64,000 nt of DNA, taken from NCBI GenBank assembly GCA_910585215.1, contig CAJUDQ010000003.1:32796-96795 (forward strand). The letters are read 5' to 3'. Shown one piece after another: positions 42,356 through 50,663 of this stretch. The translations under genes and the position numbers were made by a program. This DNA is from an uncultured Lachnospiraceae bacterium (GTDB lineage: Bacteria; Bacillota; Clostridia; Lachnospirales; Lachnospiraceae). The number at the start of each line of letters is the position of its first letter. Position 1 is the first letter of the stretch. The notes beneath the pieces were generated by a model that was not told where the DNA came from, ran no database searches, and saw only the letters and a program-made list of their open reading frames with translations.

Positions 42356-43120
42356 CTAACTGCTCATACGGACCTTGACAGGTCTTATGGACACTGTAAT
42401 ATCATCAAAAATTTCTTTTTGTTCAATGATAATTTCCCCCATTTTCATAAGTTCCAAAATTGCCAGAAAAGACACAATCACATGCATTTTACTGTGCTGC
42501 AGCTTCAGAAGACTTTTAAAACTGAATGTCTTTTTCCCCTTCGCATAATCCCTGATAAAGCTGATTTTATCCGTTAAGCTGACCTCTTCTTTCTCAATAT
42601 TCTTAAATTTGCTTCTGATAGGGTCTGTCTTATCCTCTCTTCTCTTCATTACCTGTTTAAAAATTTCATGCAACCTGACCAGCGTCAATCCTTCCAAAAG
42701 CCTGTCCAAATCAACCGGCTGTTCATATTTTGCCACTTCCTCTGGAATGGTCGGTTTCTTAAAAAGGTTTTTTTCTGCATCCAATTCTCTGTCCTTCAAC
42801 TCATAAGACAGATATTTATACATTTTATATTCCAAAAGTTTCTGCACAAGTTCCTCTCTTGGGTCTTCCTCTTCTTCATTTTTGTTCTCGTCCTTTGGCA
42901 AAAGCATTCTTGACTTAATATCCAGAAGTGTAGCTGCCATAACCAGAAACTCGCTCACGACGTCCAAATCCTGCCTGTCCATCTCATTTACATATTCCAG
43001 ATACTGTCTGGTAATCTCTACAATCGGAATATCATAAATGTTTACTTTATTTTTATCAATCAAATGCAGCAACAAATCCAACGGACCTTCAAATACCTGA
43101 AGCTTTACCGGTATTCCCAT
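42356..43120 (-). CDS. scpA: Segregation and condensation protein A
   Basis: 254 residues of the kleisin ScpA (LQVFEGPLDLLLHLIDKNKV, YLEYVNEMDRQDLDVVSEFL). It bridges the Smc heads and binds ScpB. AAGGCGG precedes the ATG. Together with scpB it forms a two-gene unit. Confidence 0.95.
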   Translation of the reverse strand: MGIPVKLQVFEGPLDLLLHLIDKNKVNIYDIPIVEITRQYLEYVNEMDRQDLDVVSEFLVMAATLLDIKSRMLLPKDENKNEEEEDPREELVQKLLEYKMYKYLSYELKDRELDAEKNLFKKPTIPEEVAKYEQPVDLDRLLEGLTLVRLHEIFKQVMKRREDKTDPIRSKFKNIEKEEVSLTDKISFIRDYAKGKKTFSFKSLLKLQHSKMHVIVSFLAILELMKMGEIIIEQKEIFDDITVSIRPVKVRMSS

Positions 43121-43187
43121 AACTATTTCCGCCTTTCTTTTATTTTCTATCTAATCATGACTTTATCTGTTCTATATATTACTTATC

Positions 43188-44036
43188 CTACAGTTTTTTA
43201 TTTCTTGTGTCTTCTGTTATCTGAACTGCAACTATTTCCGATTCATTAAACAGTCGAAATTTTATCGTATGAGCTCCCGCCCCGCCTGACAATATCATGG
43301 CAGTCTGATTTTCCCGATATACTCCATAAGAATATTTTGGAAAAAACCTCTTATCTGTCGATATCACCCCATTTATCACTGGCAGCCTCACGATTCCTCC
43401 ATGATTATGCCCTGAAAATACATAATCCGGCTGCCATTCTGCATACTCTTTCAAAAAATTTGGATTATGTGCAATCAGCACTTTTATCTCATCCTCTTTT
43501 GCCTCTAAAAAAGGATTCTCCCCCACAATATATTCCCCTTTCTTATAACATTCTTTACCTAACTCAATTCCCCAAAAATAAATTTTTGTGCCCTTAAAAT
43601 TTAAATGAATCCCTTTATTATTCAGCAACACAATATCCAGCTTCTTCACTTCTTCCAAATAACTCTGAAACTTGTCTGTCTCACAAACTCTTGTTTCATG
43701 ATTTCCAAAATTATATAAAACTGGGCAAATCTTTTCTATTTTCTTTAAAAACTCCAGCCCCACATCTGTTTTTACTTTTTTTTCTTTCCCGATAATCAAA
43801 TCTCCTCCAATAATAATACAATCCGGTTTTTCTCTCAAAACAGTCTGAACAAGACGCTCATTTTCCTTCCCAAAACAATTTTCATGTAAATCCGAAATGT
43901 ACAAAATCTTTACCAGTCCTAAAACAGCTTTATTTTGAAATTCATACCTTTTTATCACAAAATGTGTAATTTCATAAAAACTTCTGCACAAAACAGCCAA
44001 AACTATAAGCACCAGAAAAAACACCAAATAAAACAT
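43188..44036 (-). CDS. Membrane-anchored metallophosphoesterase (calcineurin-like)
   Basis: About 282 residues: one N-terminal membrane helix (FFLVLIVLAVLCRSFY) and a calcineurin-like domain with YISDLHEN, IIIGGDLI, NFGNHETR and VFSGHNHGG. Such anchored enzymes act on phosphodiesters or phospholipids at the membrane. The open frame reaches 44150 into a hairpin repeat, but the ATG at 44036 with GGAGG four bases upstream is the best start. Confidence 0.85.
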   Translation of the reverse strand: MFYLVFFLVLIVLAVLCRSFYEITHFVIKRYEFQNKAVLGLVKILYISDLHENCFGKENERLVQTVLREKPDCIIIGGDLIIGKEKKVKTDVGLEFLKKIEKICPVLYNFGNHETRVCETDKFQSYLEEVKKLDIVLLNNKGIHLNFKGTKIYFWGIELGKECYKKGEYIVGENPFLEAKEDEIKVLIAHNPNFLKEYAEWQPDYVFSGHNHGGIVRLPVINGVISTDKRFFPKYSYGVYRENQTAMILSGGAGAHTIKFRLFNESEIVAVQITEDTRNKKL

Positions 44037-44265
44037 AAATCCTCCATACAGTAAAACTCCAAATACCCTTTTATGAGGGAGCATAAAAAACACCGGTACT
44101 AAATTCACAGCATTTCGACCAGTGAAAGAAATGCTGTGAACCAGTACCACTGCGTTTCAGGTTGCCAAGTTTCAGCCTGATGACATAGCATAAGAAGCGA
44201 AAGCAAGGAAGCACGCCAATGCGTGCGCAGGTCATCAAACTTCGTTTGATGACATTATATCATAA
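44037..44265. other. Structured intergenic region between metallophosphoesterase and dacF-like genes
   Basis: Holds a long nested hairpin: GGTACT (44095-44100) and AGTACC (44143-44148) outside, TTCACAGCATTTC (44104-44116) and GAAATGCTGTGAA (44128-44140) inside. Then TCAGG/CCTGA, and R2 copy 2 (44211-44260). No gene or clear promoter seen. Confidence 0.6.
44211..44260. repeat. Dispersed two-hairpin repeat family R2, copy 2
   Basis: GCACGC-caat-GCGTGC (44211-44226), GCAGG, then GTCATCAAA-cttcg-TTTGATGAC (44231-44253) and ATTATA. Same order as copy 1 at 10422-10480. Confidence 0.7.
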
Positions 44266-45459
44266 TTATATCCACAATGCATTCACTAATTTCTTTATAC
44301 AGTCAAAAAACACAATTTTTCTGACCTCTTCTGCTGCCACAATATCTACACTTCCCACCTTTGTTTCCCCCAAATAATATTCCGCAGTACCCATCACATC
44401 TCCCTTTTTTACCGGTGCCTCCGCTTTTTCCTTTAAACAAATCTTCTTTGTAATCTCGTTTACATTCTCTCCTGTAGTGCTGAGATAAGAAAATTCCCCC
44501 TTATACTCAACCTTGACCTCCTCGCTCACCCCAAGCGAAACCTTCACCTTTTCCAACTTATCCTCATTCAAATCCTTATATACACTGCAATGTGAAAATC
44601 CATACTCCAACAGTGTCCTTGCTTCTGCAAAACGTATTTTATAATCTGGCGCCGCCATAATCACCGCAATCAAATCAATATCATTTTTCCTTGCCGTAGC
44701 GCTTACACAATATTTTGCCTTACTTGTAGACCCCGTTTTCAACCCTGTTGTCCACTGGTACTGTTTCAGAAGTTTATTTGTATTTGCCAGCCCAAATTCA
44801 CTGCTTCCCTTTGCTGTCACATGGGTAATATTTTCCATCCATATCGTAGAATAATTAAAAATAGCCGGATACTTCGTAATCAGCTCTCTTGACATAATCG
44901 CCACATCTCTCGCGGTCGTATAATGCCCGTCAGAATCCGTCAGCCCGCAGCAGTCCTCAAAATTTGTATTCTCCATTCCAAGTCCTTTTGCCCGTTCATT
45001 CATTTTCTGAACAAACTCCTGCTCACTTCCTGCTATGTACTCCGCCATTGCTACGGATGCATCATTTCCCGACGCAATAATAATACATTTAATCAATGTA
45101 TCTACAGTCTGTACTTCACCTTCCTCCAAAAATACCTGTGAACCTCCCATAGATTTTGCATGAGCAGAGGTAGTTACCTGTTCTTCCAGAGAAATCTGTC
45201 CGCTTTCCAGCGCATCAAAAATTAAAACCAATGTCATAATCTTTGTAATACTGGCAGGACTTAATACCTGGTCAGGGTTATTTTCATAAATAATCGTTCC
45301 CGTAGACGCCTCCATCAGCACTGCCGCCTTTGATTGCAGCCCCAAATCAGTTGTATTTCCCGTATCTTCTTCCGCATAAATGGAAAATGGCAGTATGCCC
45401 GTTAATATTGTAATCATTAGCCATACTGCCATCACTCTTCGTTTTCGATTGACTCTCAT
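44266..45459 (-). CDS. dacF: D-alanyl-D-alanine carboxypeptidase (S11, DacF-like), copy 2
   Basis: About 397 residues with a signal peptide (VMAVWLMITILTGILPFSIYA). Motifs SxxK as SPASITKIM, SGN as IASGNDASVAMAEYI, KTG as GLKTGSTSKAKYC; C-terminal beta-sandwich. It trims peptidoglycan stem peptides. The frame opens at 45489, but the ATG at 45459 gives the natural signal peptide with positive n-region MRVNRKRR. Neighbours are the metallophosphoesterase and the lipoteichoic-acid synthase-like gene, all envelope functions. Confidence 0.9.
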   Translation of the reverse strand: MRVNRKRRVMAVWLMITILTGILPFSIYAEEDTGNTTDLGLQSKAAVLMEASTGTIIYENNPDQVLSPASITKIMTLVLIFDALESGQISLEEQVTTSAHAKSMGGSQVFLEEGEVQTVDTLIKCIIIASGNDASVAMAEYIAGSEQEFVQKMNERAKGLGMENTNFEDCCGLTDSDGHYTTARDVAIMSRELITKYPAIFNYSTIWMENITHVTAKGSSEFGLANTNKLLKQYQWTTGLKTGSTSKAKYCVSATARKNDIDLIAVIMAAPDYKIRFAEARTLLEYGFSHCSVYKDLNEDKLEKVKVSLGVSEEVKVEYKGEFSYLSTTGENVNEITKKICLKEKAEAPVKKGDVMGTAEYYLGETKVGSVDIVAAEEVRKIVFFDCIKKLVNALWI

Positions 45460-45555
45460 ATTCACTCTCTCATCTTTTCTTACTGCCATTTTATGCGTAA
45501 AAAGATGAGATTAGAACAAAGTATCCGCAACTCTATCTCTTATCAAAATTTACTG

Positions 45556-47745
45556 TTATGATTCTGTGACAAGCTCTGTATTCTGCTCTGCTGATTCTGT
45601 TTCCTGTCCGGCTGTAGATTCTGTATTTTGCTCTGTCCCAGGCTGCGTTCCCTGTTCTGCTGCTGTTGCAATATAAATATATTCCTCTGAAGTACTTACA
45701 ACAGACCTGTTTTTCCACAAATGCTTTACTGTAAACGGGTCAAGATTCTGGACATCCTCCGCTTTTGCAAGAAGTGTATTTTCATCAATAAACACTGTTT
45801 CACACTTCTCATCATTAATGTATATACAACTGGAAGGAGAAAAATACTGACCTTTTACCAGATAATAGCGCATGTTGTCATTTTCTCCGGTTTCTGTTTC
45901 CGGTTCCTTTTCAATCTCAGGGTCCTTTGGCAAATTGGCAAGATATTCGTCAGGATTTTCCTCAAGCTCCACACTCTGTATCACAGAAGGATAAGTTCCC
46001 ATCTGTAAATCTGTAGGAACATATGGAGTTTCTCCATCATATACATATTTATCTCCATATAAAATATCATATTCGAGGGTCTTTAAGGATTTCAAATAAT
46101 TCTCATCATTTTGATAAATTCTGTGAAATTTATTAATGATACCTTCATCAATTCCGAGCTGTTCCAGAATCTTAGGATAAATCTGGAAAGTTTCCAAATC
46201 TCCGCCCTGCATGTCAAACCCAAAATTGCTCCATACAATATACTCTGTCTGATACAGATTCTCATTTGTCAATTCATCCTCTGTCAGCTCAAGACTTGGA
46301 AGATGGTCTCCATACATTACAAGAATCACATCTTCTTTATATCCGGCAAGTGTCTGAGTCAGCTCCTGAATAAAATCATCCATTTCCTTAATTTGATTTA
46401 CATAATATTCAAACTGATACCGCCGTTCCTCATCCTCAATACCGGACACCTGAATCAACGGCTCCTCAAGCACTTCATAAGTCGGATAACTTCCATGTCC
46501 CTGAACAGAAATTGTATAAATAAAGTCCTGTTCTTCTGTAGAATCCAGCACATCTACAATCTCTTCTGTAAGAACAAAATCTTTTACCCAGTCTAACGGT
46601 GTATATTCTGTAGGATTCATAAATTCTACGCTGGTAAAGGTATTGATTCCCAAATTTCTAAATACCTCATTTCTGGAATAAAAAGAGGCATTATTATTAT
46701 GAATTACATGTGAAGTATAGCCATAATCTCGAAGCACATAAGCAACACTTTCACAGGTAGACTCCTTCAAAATGGTCTTATATGGAAATTCTCCCGGTCC
46801 AAAATCCTCCAGATTCATGCCTGTCATCATCTCAAATTCAGTATTGGCAGTTCCATACCCTACGTTATTGACATATAGAAATCCTGATGGATAATCCTTT
46901 TTCAACTGATTAAAGACAGGGGTTGCCTCCTGTGACAGCTCCAAATCCTTTACTTTGTTTACATCAAAAAATGATTCAAGCTGAAGAAAAATAATATTTG
47001 GCGTTTTTGCATCCTCTATCGGGTCATCCTCTGCGCTGTCAAGATTCTGTTTGATTTTTTGAATCGTTTCCTCCGAGTATTCCTTTGGTTTCTTTACTCC
47101 CACATTGACTACGGAATTGGCAAAGCAATAGGCAAATCCATATTTTTGATACGCAATGGAAAGGTTGGGAAACTTGGTAGACAGACTCCCTATCGTAATT
47201 CCAATATTTGCAGAGCCTACTGTAATAATACCTATCAGTATAATCAAGGCAATATTCCAGAGATAATTAATTTTCTGAGAATATTTTGGTATTTTTCTCC
47301 AGAGATAAATTACCAGTATAATTGCGGCAATAATCAATACAATCAGAAAAAATCCAAATGGTCCGCTTAAATACTTATCCATAATACTCATAACAGAAGT
47401 TGCCATTCTAAGGTCATTTGCTGAAAAAGGGGTTTCCCTGTAAGACTTTAACAGGAAATTTGCCACCCCAAAGCCAATCCACACACAGGCAATTAAAAAC
47501 ATCGGAGCAATTCTTTTTTTCAGTATCAAAACAAATGACATGGTAAATAATACAATCAGATAATTTAACAGAAAAGTAATCGGTCTTCCGGTAATAAATC
47601 CAAAAAACTTGGACACGGACCTCTGATTTAGCGCCTCAGCTACAGTATATGCTACCAGCGGTGCAATAAGAAATACAAGAAGAGTCATTCTCTTTACTGT
47701 ATTGGTCCATATGTCTTTGAAATAATTGATTATTTTATCTTTCAA
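45556..47745 (-). CDS. LTA synthase family sulfatase-fold membrane protein
   Basis: About 729 residues: five N-terminal membrane segments, then an extracellular alkaline-phosphatase/sulfatase domain with IIFLQLESFFDVN, putative nucleophile Thr in NNVGYGTANTEFEMM, MYGDHLPSLE, and a C-terminal Ser/Glu/Thr-rich tail. LtaS enzymes polymerise glycerol phosphate on a glycolipid; relatives can add phosphoglycerol to other polymers. An ATG at 47766 has no Shine-Dalgarno; TTG at 47745 has AGAGG at eight bases, so I start there. Confidence 0.88.
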   Translation of the reverse strand: MKDKIINYFKDIWTNTVKRMTLLVFLIAPLVAYTVAEALNQRSVSKFFGFITGRPITFLLNYLIVLFTMSFVLILKKRIAPMFLIACVWIGFGVANFLLKSYRETPFSANDLRMATSVMSIMDKYLSGPFGFFLIVLIIAAIILVIYLWRKIPKYSQKINYLWNIALIILIGIITVGSANIGITIGSLSTKFPNLSIAYQKYGFAYCFANSVVNVGVKKPKEYSEETIQKIKQNLDSAEDDPIEDAKTPNIIFLQLESFFDVNKVKDLELSQEATPVFNQLKKDYPSGFLYVNNVGYGTANTEFEMMTGMNLEDFGPGEFPYKTILKESTCESVAYVLRDYGYTSHVIHNNNASFYSRNEVFRNLGINTFTSVEFMNPTEYTPLDWVKDFVLTEEIVDVLDSTEEQDFIYTISVQGHGSYPTYEVLEEPLIQVSGIEDEERRYQFEYYVNQIKEMDDFIQELTQTLAGYKEDVILVMYGDHLPSLELTEDELTNENLYQTEYIVWSNFGFDMQGGDLETFQIYPKILEQLGIDEGIINKFHRIYQNDENYLKSLKTLEYDILYGDKYVYDGETPYVPTDLQMGTYPSVIQSVELEENPDEYLANLPKDPEIEKEPETETGENDNMRYYLVKGQYFSPSSCIYINDEKCETVFIDENTLLAKAEDVQNLDPFTVKHLWKNRSVVSTSEEYIYIATAAEQGTQPGTEQNTESTAGQETESAEQNTELVTES

Positions 47746-47770
47746 TCTTATAACCTCTTTTCTCATTATT

Positions 47771-47825
47771 ATAGGAAATTGCTTTGCAAATTTCCTATAA
47801 GCAGCCCGAAAGGACAGCTATTATC
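47771..47825 (-). repeat. Dispersed repeat family R4, copy 1
   Basis: ATAGGAAATT (47771-47780) and AATTTCCTAT (47789-47798) hairpin followed by AGCCCGAAAGGACAGCT (47803-47819). It lies directly upstream of the LTA-synthase-like gene start. A copy with the same words is at 49391-49445, upstream of yfcE. Confidence 0.7.
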
Positions 47826-47900
47826 GAACAAAGTGCAGGAAAGGTTTTCACAAATATATAGTGCCGCAGGCACTTTGTTCTTTCACAGGAAATCACTTTA
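47824..47900. repeat. Nested palindrome and R5 copy 2
   Basis: GAACAAAGTGC (47825-47835) pairs with GCACTTTGTTC (47870-47880); inside is AGTGCC-gca-GGCACT. The words GGCACTTTGTTCTTT and AC-GGAAA recur at 13299-13320. Lies between the histidine-phosphatase and LTA-synthase-like genes. Confidence 0.6.
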
Positions 47901-47913
47901 TGAATCTGACCGC

Positions 47914-48522
47914 CTAATAAAATGTATTCACTTCACTTATAATATGATATTGTCCCTGTTTTAAATCTACTATTATCACATTACAGTTCTTTTGCAGTCC
48001 TCCGGACCAGAACTCTTTGATTTCATTTCCTTTGATATAGGACATTAGCGCCTTGTTCATTGCACCGTGGGCAACAATCATTACCCGTTCCCATATTTTC
48101 TGCATTGGTTCAATTTCATGCTGCATAAAATCCTCTGCTCTAAAGCAAAGCTGTTCCAGAGATTCCCCTGTCTTGTCCGGCTGATATAATTCGGGACGGC
48201 TGAAAAAATATCGAAAAGTACTGGCATTATTTTTTTCCAGCTCTTCTACAGTTTGTCCCTCATAACTGCCGAAATTCAGCTCAAGAATTCTTTCATCCTT
48301 TGTAATTTCAATCTCTCTGTTTCCTCTGATAAGAAGTGCAGTCTGATATGCCCTGTCAAGAGGACTTGAGTAAATTCGGTCTATGTTTACATTTTGCAAT
48401 GCTTTGCCCGTCTTCTTTGCCAATTCTATTCCATATTCACTCAACGGAACATTTGTACGCCCCTGCAACCGTTTCTCTTTATTCCATACAGTCTCCCCAT
48501 GCCTGACAATATAAATCTCCAT
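47914..48522 (-). CDS. Histidine phosphatase family protein (phosphoglycerate mutase-like)
   Basis: 202 residues. Catalytic VRHGETVWNKEKRLQGRTN (phospho-His in RHG), later SPLDRAYQTA and the second His in VAHGAMNKALM. Relatives dephosphorylate sugar phosphates, nucleotides or alpha-ribazole phosphate; the true substrate is not readable. The start has a GGATAG-type weak Shine-Dalgarno. Confidence 0.9.
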   Translation of the reverse strand: MEIYIVRHGETVWNKEKRLQGRTNVPLSEYGIELAKKTGKALQNVNIDRIYSSPLDRAYQTALLIRGNREIEITKDERILELNFGSYEGQTVEELEKNNASTFRYFFSRPELYQPDKTGESLEQLCFRAEDFMQHEIEPMQKIWERVMIVAHGAMNKALMSYIKGNEIKEFWSGGLQKNCNVIIVDLKQGQYHIISEVNTFY

Positions 48523-48823
48523 GTTTCTATCCTATGTTTTTAAATCTCCTATTCTGCGATTCATATAAGTTCTATAACCACACGGCTTCTAACGAAGTAT
48601 ACTTATGATACGCCTATTCCGTGATTCATCTAAGATACTAGCGCTATAATCAGTGAAAAATCATCTGCACTAGTTTCTGCATTTAATCAAAAATGCCATC
48701 TTCATTTCTGATGTATGGCATTCTGACAAATAATATCACAAATATAAGATTTTTTCAAGTGCACGGACAGGAAGACATAAAAAATACACATATTTCCATT
48801 TTATCAATTTTTCTGTTTTTTTG
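48523..48823. other. Intergenic region of 300 bases
   Basis: Holds two imperfect direct repeats of about 27 bases (48548-48574 and 48613-48640, core CCTATTC-GATTCAT-TAAG), the yfcE terminator (48691-48722) and AT-rich sequence. The promoter of the histidine-phosphatase gene should be here but is not clear. No small gene seen. Confidence 0.55.
48691..48722 (-). terminator. Terminator after yfcE
   Basis: AAATGCCAT (48691-48699) with ATGGCATT (48715-48722); the minus-strand tail is TTTTTGATT. Confidence 0.7.
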
Positions 48824-49366
48824 TTACAAAGTATATTCTTTTTTTATATCTCCCTGAAGGTCCTTCCACAAAAATATCCCTTTTTCTATTGTCATATATC
48901 CATGATAACTGTTTTCCTTTGGAATAGATACAGACCCTGGATTCATATACAATTTCTTTCCTATCTGCTCACATGCCGGAATATGCGTGTGTCCGCAAAG
49001 CAATATTTCATTTTCCGCCAGACACGGCATACAATCCTTATTAAATTTATGCCCATGTGTTGCAAAAATTATACTTTCGTCAAGAGAAAGATAACAGTAC
49101 TCTGCCATAATCGGAAATTCCAGTACCATCTGGTCCACCTCTGAATCACAGTTTCCCCTCACACACAGAATTTTATTTTTCAATCTGTTTAATTCTGAAA
49201 TAACTGCCTTTGGATTGTAATCCTCTGGAAGTTCATTTCTTGGACCATGATACAAAATATCTCCCAATAATAACAATTTATCCGGTTTCTCTATTTCATA
49301 TCTACTTAATAATTTATTACAATAAAATGCGGAACCGTGAATATCCGCTGCCACCATTATTTTCAT
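48824..49366 (-). CDS. yfcE: YfcE-family phosphodiesterase
   Basis: 180 residues, single calcineurin-like domain: AADIHGSAFYC, LLLGDILYHGPRN, CVRGNCDSEVD, FATHGHKFN, LCGHTHIPA, MNPGSVSIPK. YfcE from E. coli hydrolyses phosphodiesters in vitro; the natural substrate is unknown. ATG after GAGGA. It follows rtcB by 85 bases, with repeat R4 copy 2 in between. Confidence 0.92.
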   Translation of the reverse strand: MKIMVAADIHGSAFYCNKLLSRYEIEKPDKLLLLGDILYHGPRNELPEDYNPKAVISELNRLKNKILCVRGNCDSEVDQMVLEFPIMAEYCYLSLDESIIFATHGHKFNKDCMPCLAENEILLCGHTHIPACEQIGKKLYMNPGSVSIPKENSYHGYMTIEKGIFLWKDLQGDIKKEYTL

Positions 49367-49390
49367 TTTTAATCCTCGCTTTTTTATTTT

Positions 49391-49445
49391 ATAGGAAATT
49401 ATTTTGCCAATTTTCTATAAGTAGCCCGAAAGGAGGGGCTATTGT
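49391..49445 (-). repeat. Dispersed repeat family R4, copy 2
   Basis: ATAGGAAATT (49391-49400) and AATTTTCTAT (49409-49418), then AGCCCGAAAGGAGGGGCT (49422-49439). Same order as copy 1 at 47771. Confidence 0.7.
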
Positions 49446-49451
49446 CCGCTT

Positions 49452-50663
49452 CTATTCTTCTCCCGCCTTAAAGTTATAAATAGGCTTTATAATATGAATA
49501 ATATCCGCAGTTTCGCCTATATTATCCACAATATCCGACATATCCTTATAAGCCATTGGACATTCATCAAGCGTTTCGGCATTTACTGATGTGGTATAAA
49601 TCCCCTTCATCTGCTTTTTAAATTCAGACACAGTATAAGAATTCTTTGCCTTTTTTCTTGACATCAAACGCCCTGCTCCATGTGGGGCAGAATAATTCCA
49701 GTCCTCATTTCCCTTTCCAATACAAATAAGAGAACCATCGCGCATATTAATGGGAATCAGCAGTTTTTCTCCATTCTTTGCCGATACAGCGCCCTTTCGC
49801 AAAATCATGGTATCAGTATCAATATAATTATGAATGGTTGTAAATTCTTCTTCTACTTTCAGCTTCATTCCTTTCACCAGTTCATTCATCATTGCTTTGC
49901 GGTTCAATACTGCAAAGTACTGTATCAGCTTCATATCATGAATATAATCTTCCATAAGCGCGCCTTCGCAATAAGCAAGGTCTTTTGGGATTTCTGTCTT
50001 TACCTGCGATTTCAACGCAAGCAATGCCTGCTGTATTTCCTTTTCTCTGCCGTTTTTCTTATATTCCTGAATTAACTTTTCTGCATCCACCTTTGTAGTT
50101 CCATTTAATGTTTTATATGCCAGTTCCTGATAATAATGTGCTACTTCAAGTCCCAGATGTCTTGAACCGGAATGAATCACCAGATAAATCCTTCCTTCTT
50201 CATCTTTATCTGCCTCTATAAAATGATTTCCTCCACCAAGCGTCCCAAGAGACTTTTCGGCGCGGTCAAGATTGATTTTTCCCGATTTCAGACATCGAAG
50301 TTCTGTCAAATCTATTTCTTCATTATAACGATGAGGAAGTTCTCTGATACGAAAACCGGAAGGGATTTTTTCATAAATGAGTTTATCCAACTGTTCCAGC
50401 TCAATATGTTTATTTTTCACACGGATTGTCTCCATTCCACATCCAATATCCACACCTACCAGATTTGGCACCACACATTTTTGGATTGTCATAGTGGTTC
50501 CAATGGTACATCCGGCCCCCGCATGTACGTCAGGCATAATTCTGATTTTGGAATCCTTTGTAAACTCCTGGTCGCATAACAGACGAATTTCCCTCAATGC
50601 TTCCTCCTCGACCACATCTGTAAAAATTTTTGCAGTGTTAAATTTTCCTTCTGCTGTTGTCAT
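49452..50663 (-). CDS. rtcB: RtcB-type RNA ligase
   Basis: About 403 residues: MPDVHAGAGCTIGTTM, VGVDIGCGMETI, GTLGGGNHFIEAD, HSGSRHLG and SAPHGAGRLMSRKKA with the guanylate-binding His. It joins 3'-phosphate or 2',3'-cyclic phosphate ends to 5'-OH ends; bacterial copies serve RNA repair or rescue. No archease, rtcA or rtcR is near. ATG at 50663 has GAGGT upstream; the start overlaps the flippase gene end by 26 bases. Confidence 0.93.
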   Translation of the reverse strand: MTTAEGKFNTAKIFTDVVEEEALREIRLLCDQEFTKDSKIRIMPDVHAGAGCTIGTTMTIQKCVVPNLVGVDIGCGMETIRVKNKHIELEQLDKLIYEKIPSGFRIRELPHRYNEEIDLTELRCLKSGKINLDRAEKSLGTLGGGNHFIEADKDEEGRIYLVIHSGSRHLGLEVAHYYQELAYKTLNGTTKVDAEKLIQEYKKNGREKEIQQALLALKSQVKTEIPKDLAYCEGALMEDYIHDMKLIQYFAVLNRKAMMNELVKGMKLKVEEEFTTIHNYIDTDTMILRKGAVSAKNGEKLLIPINMRDGSLICIGKGNEDWNYSAPHGAGRLMSRKKAKNSYTVSEFKKQMKGIYTTSVNAETLDECPMAYKDMSDIVDNIGETADIIHIIKPIYNFKAGEE

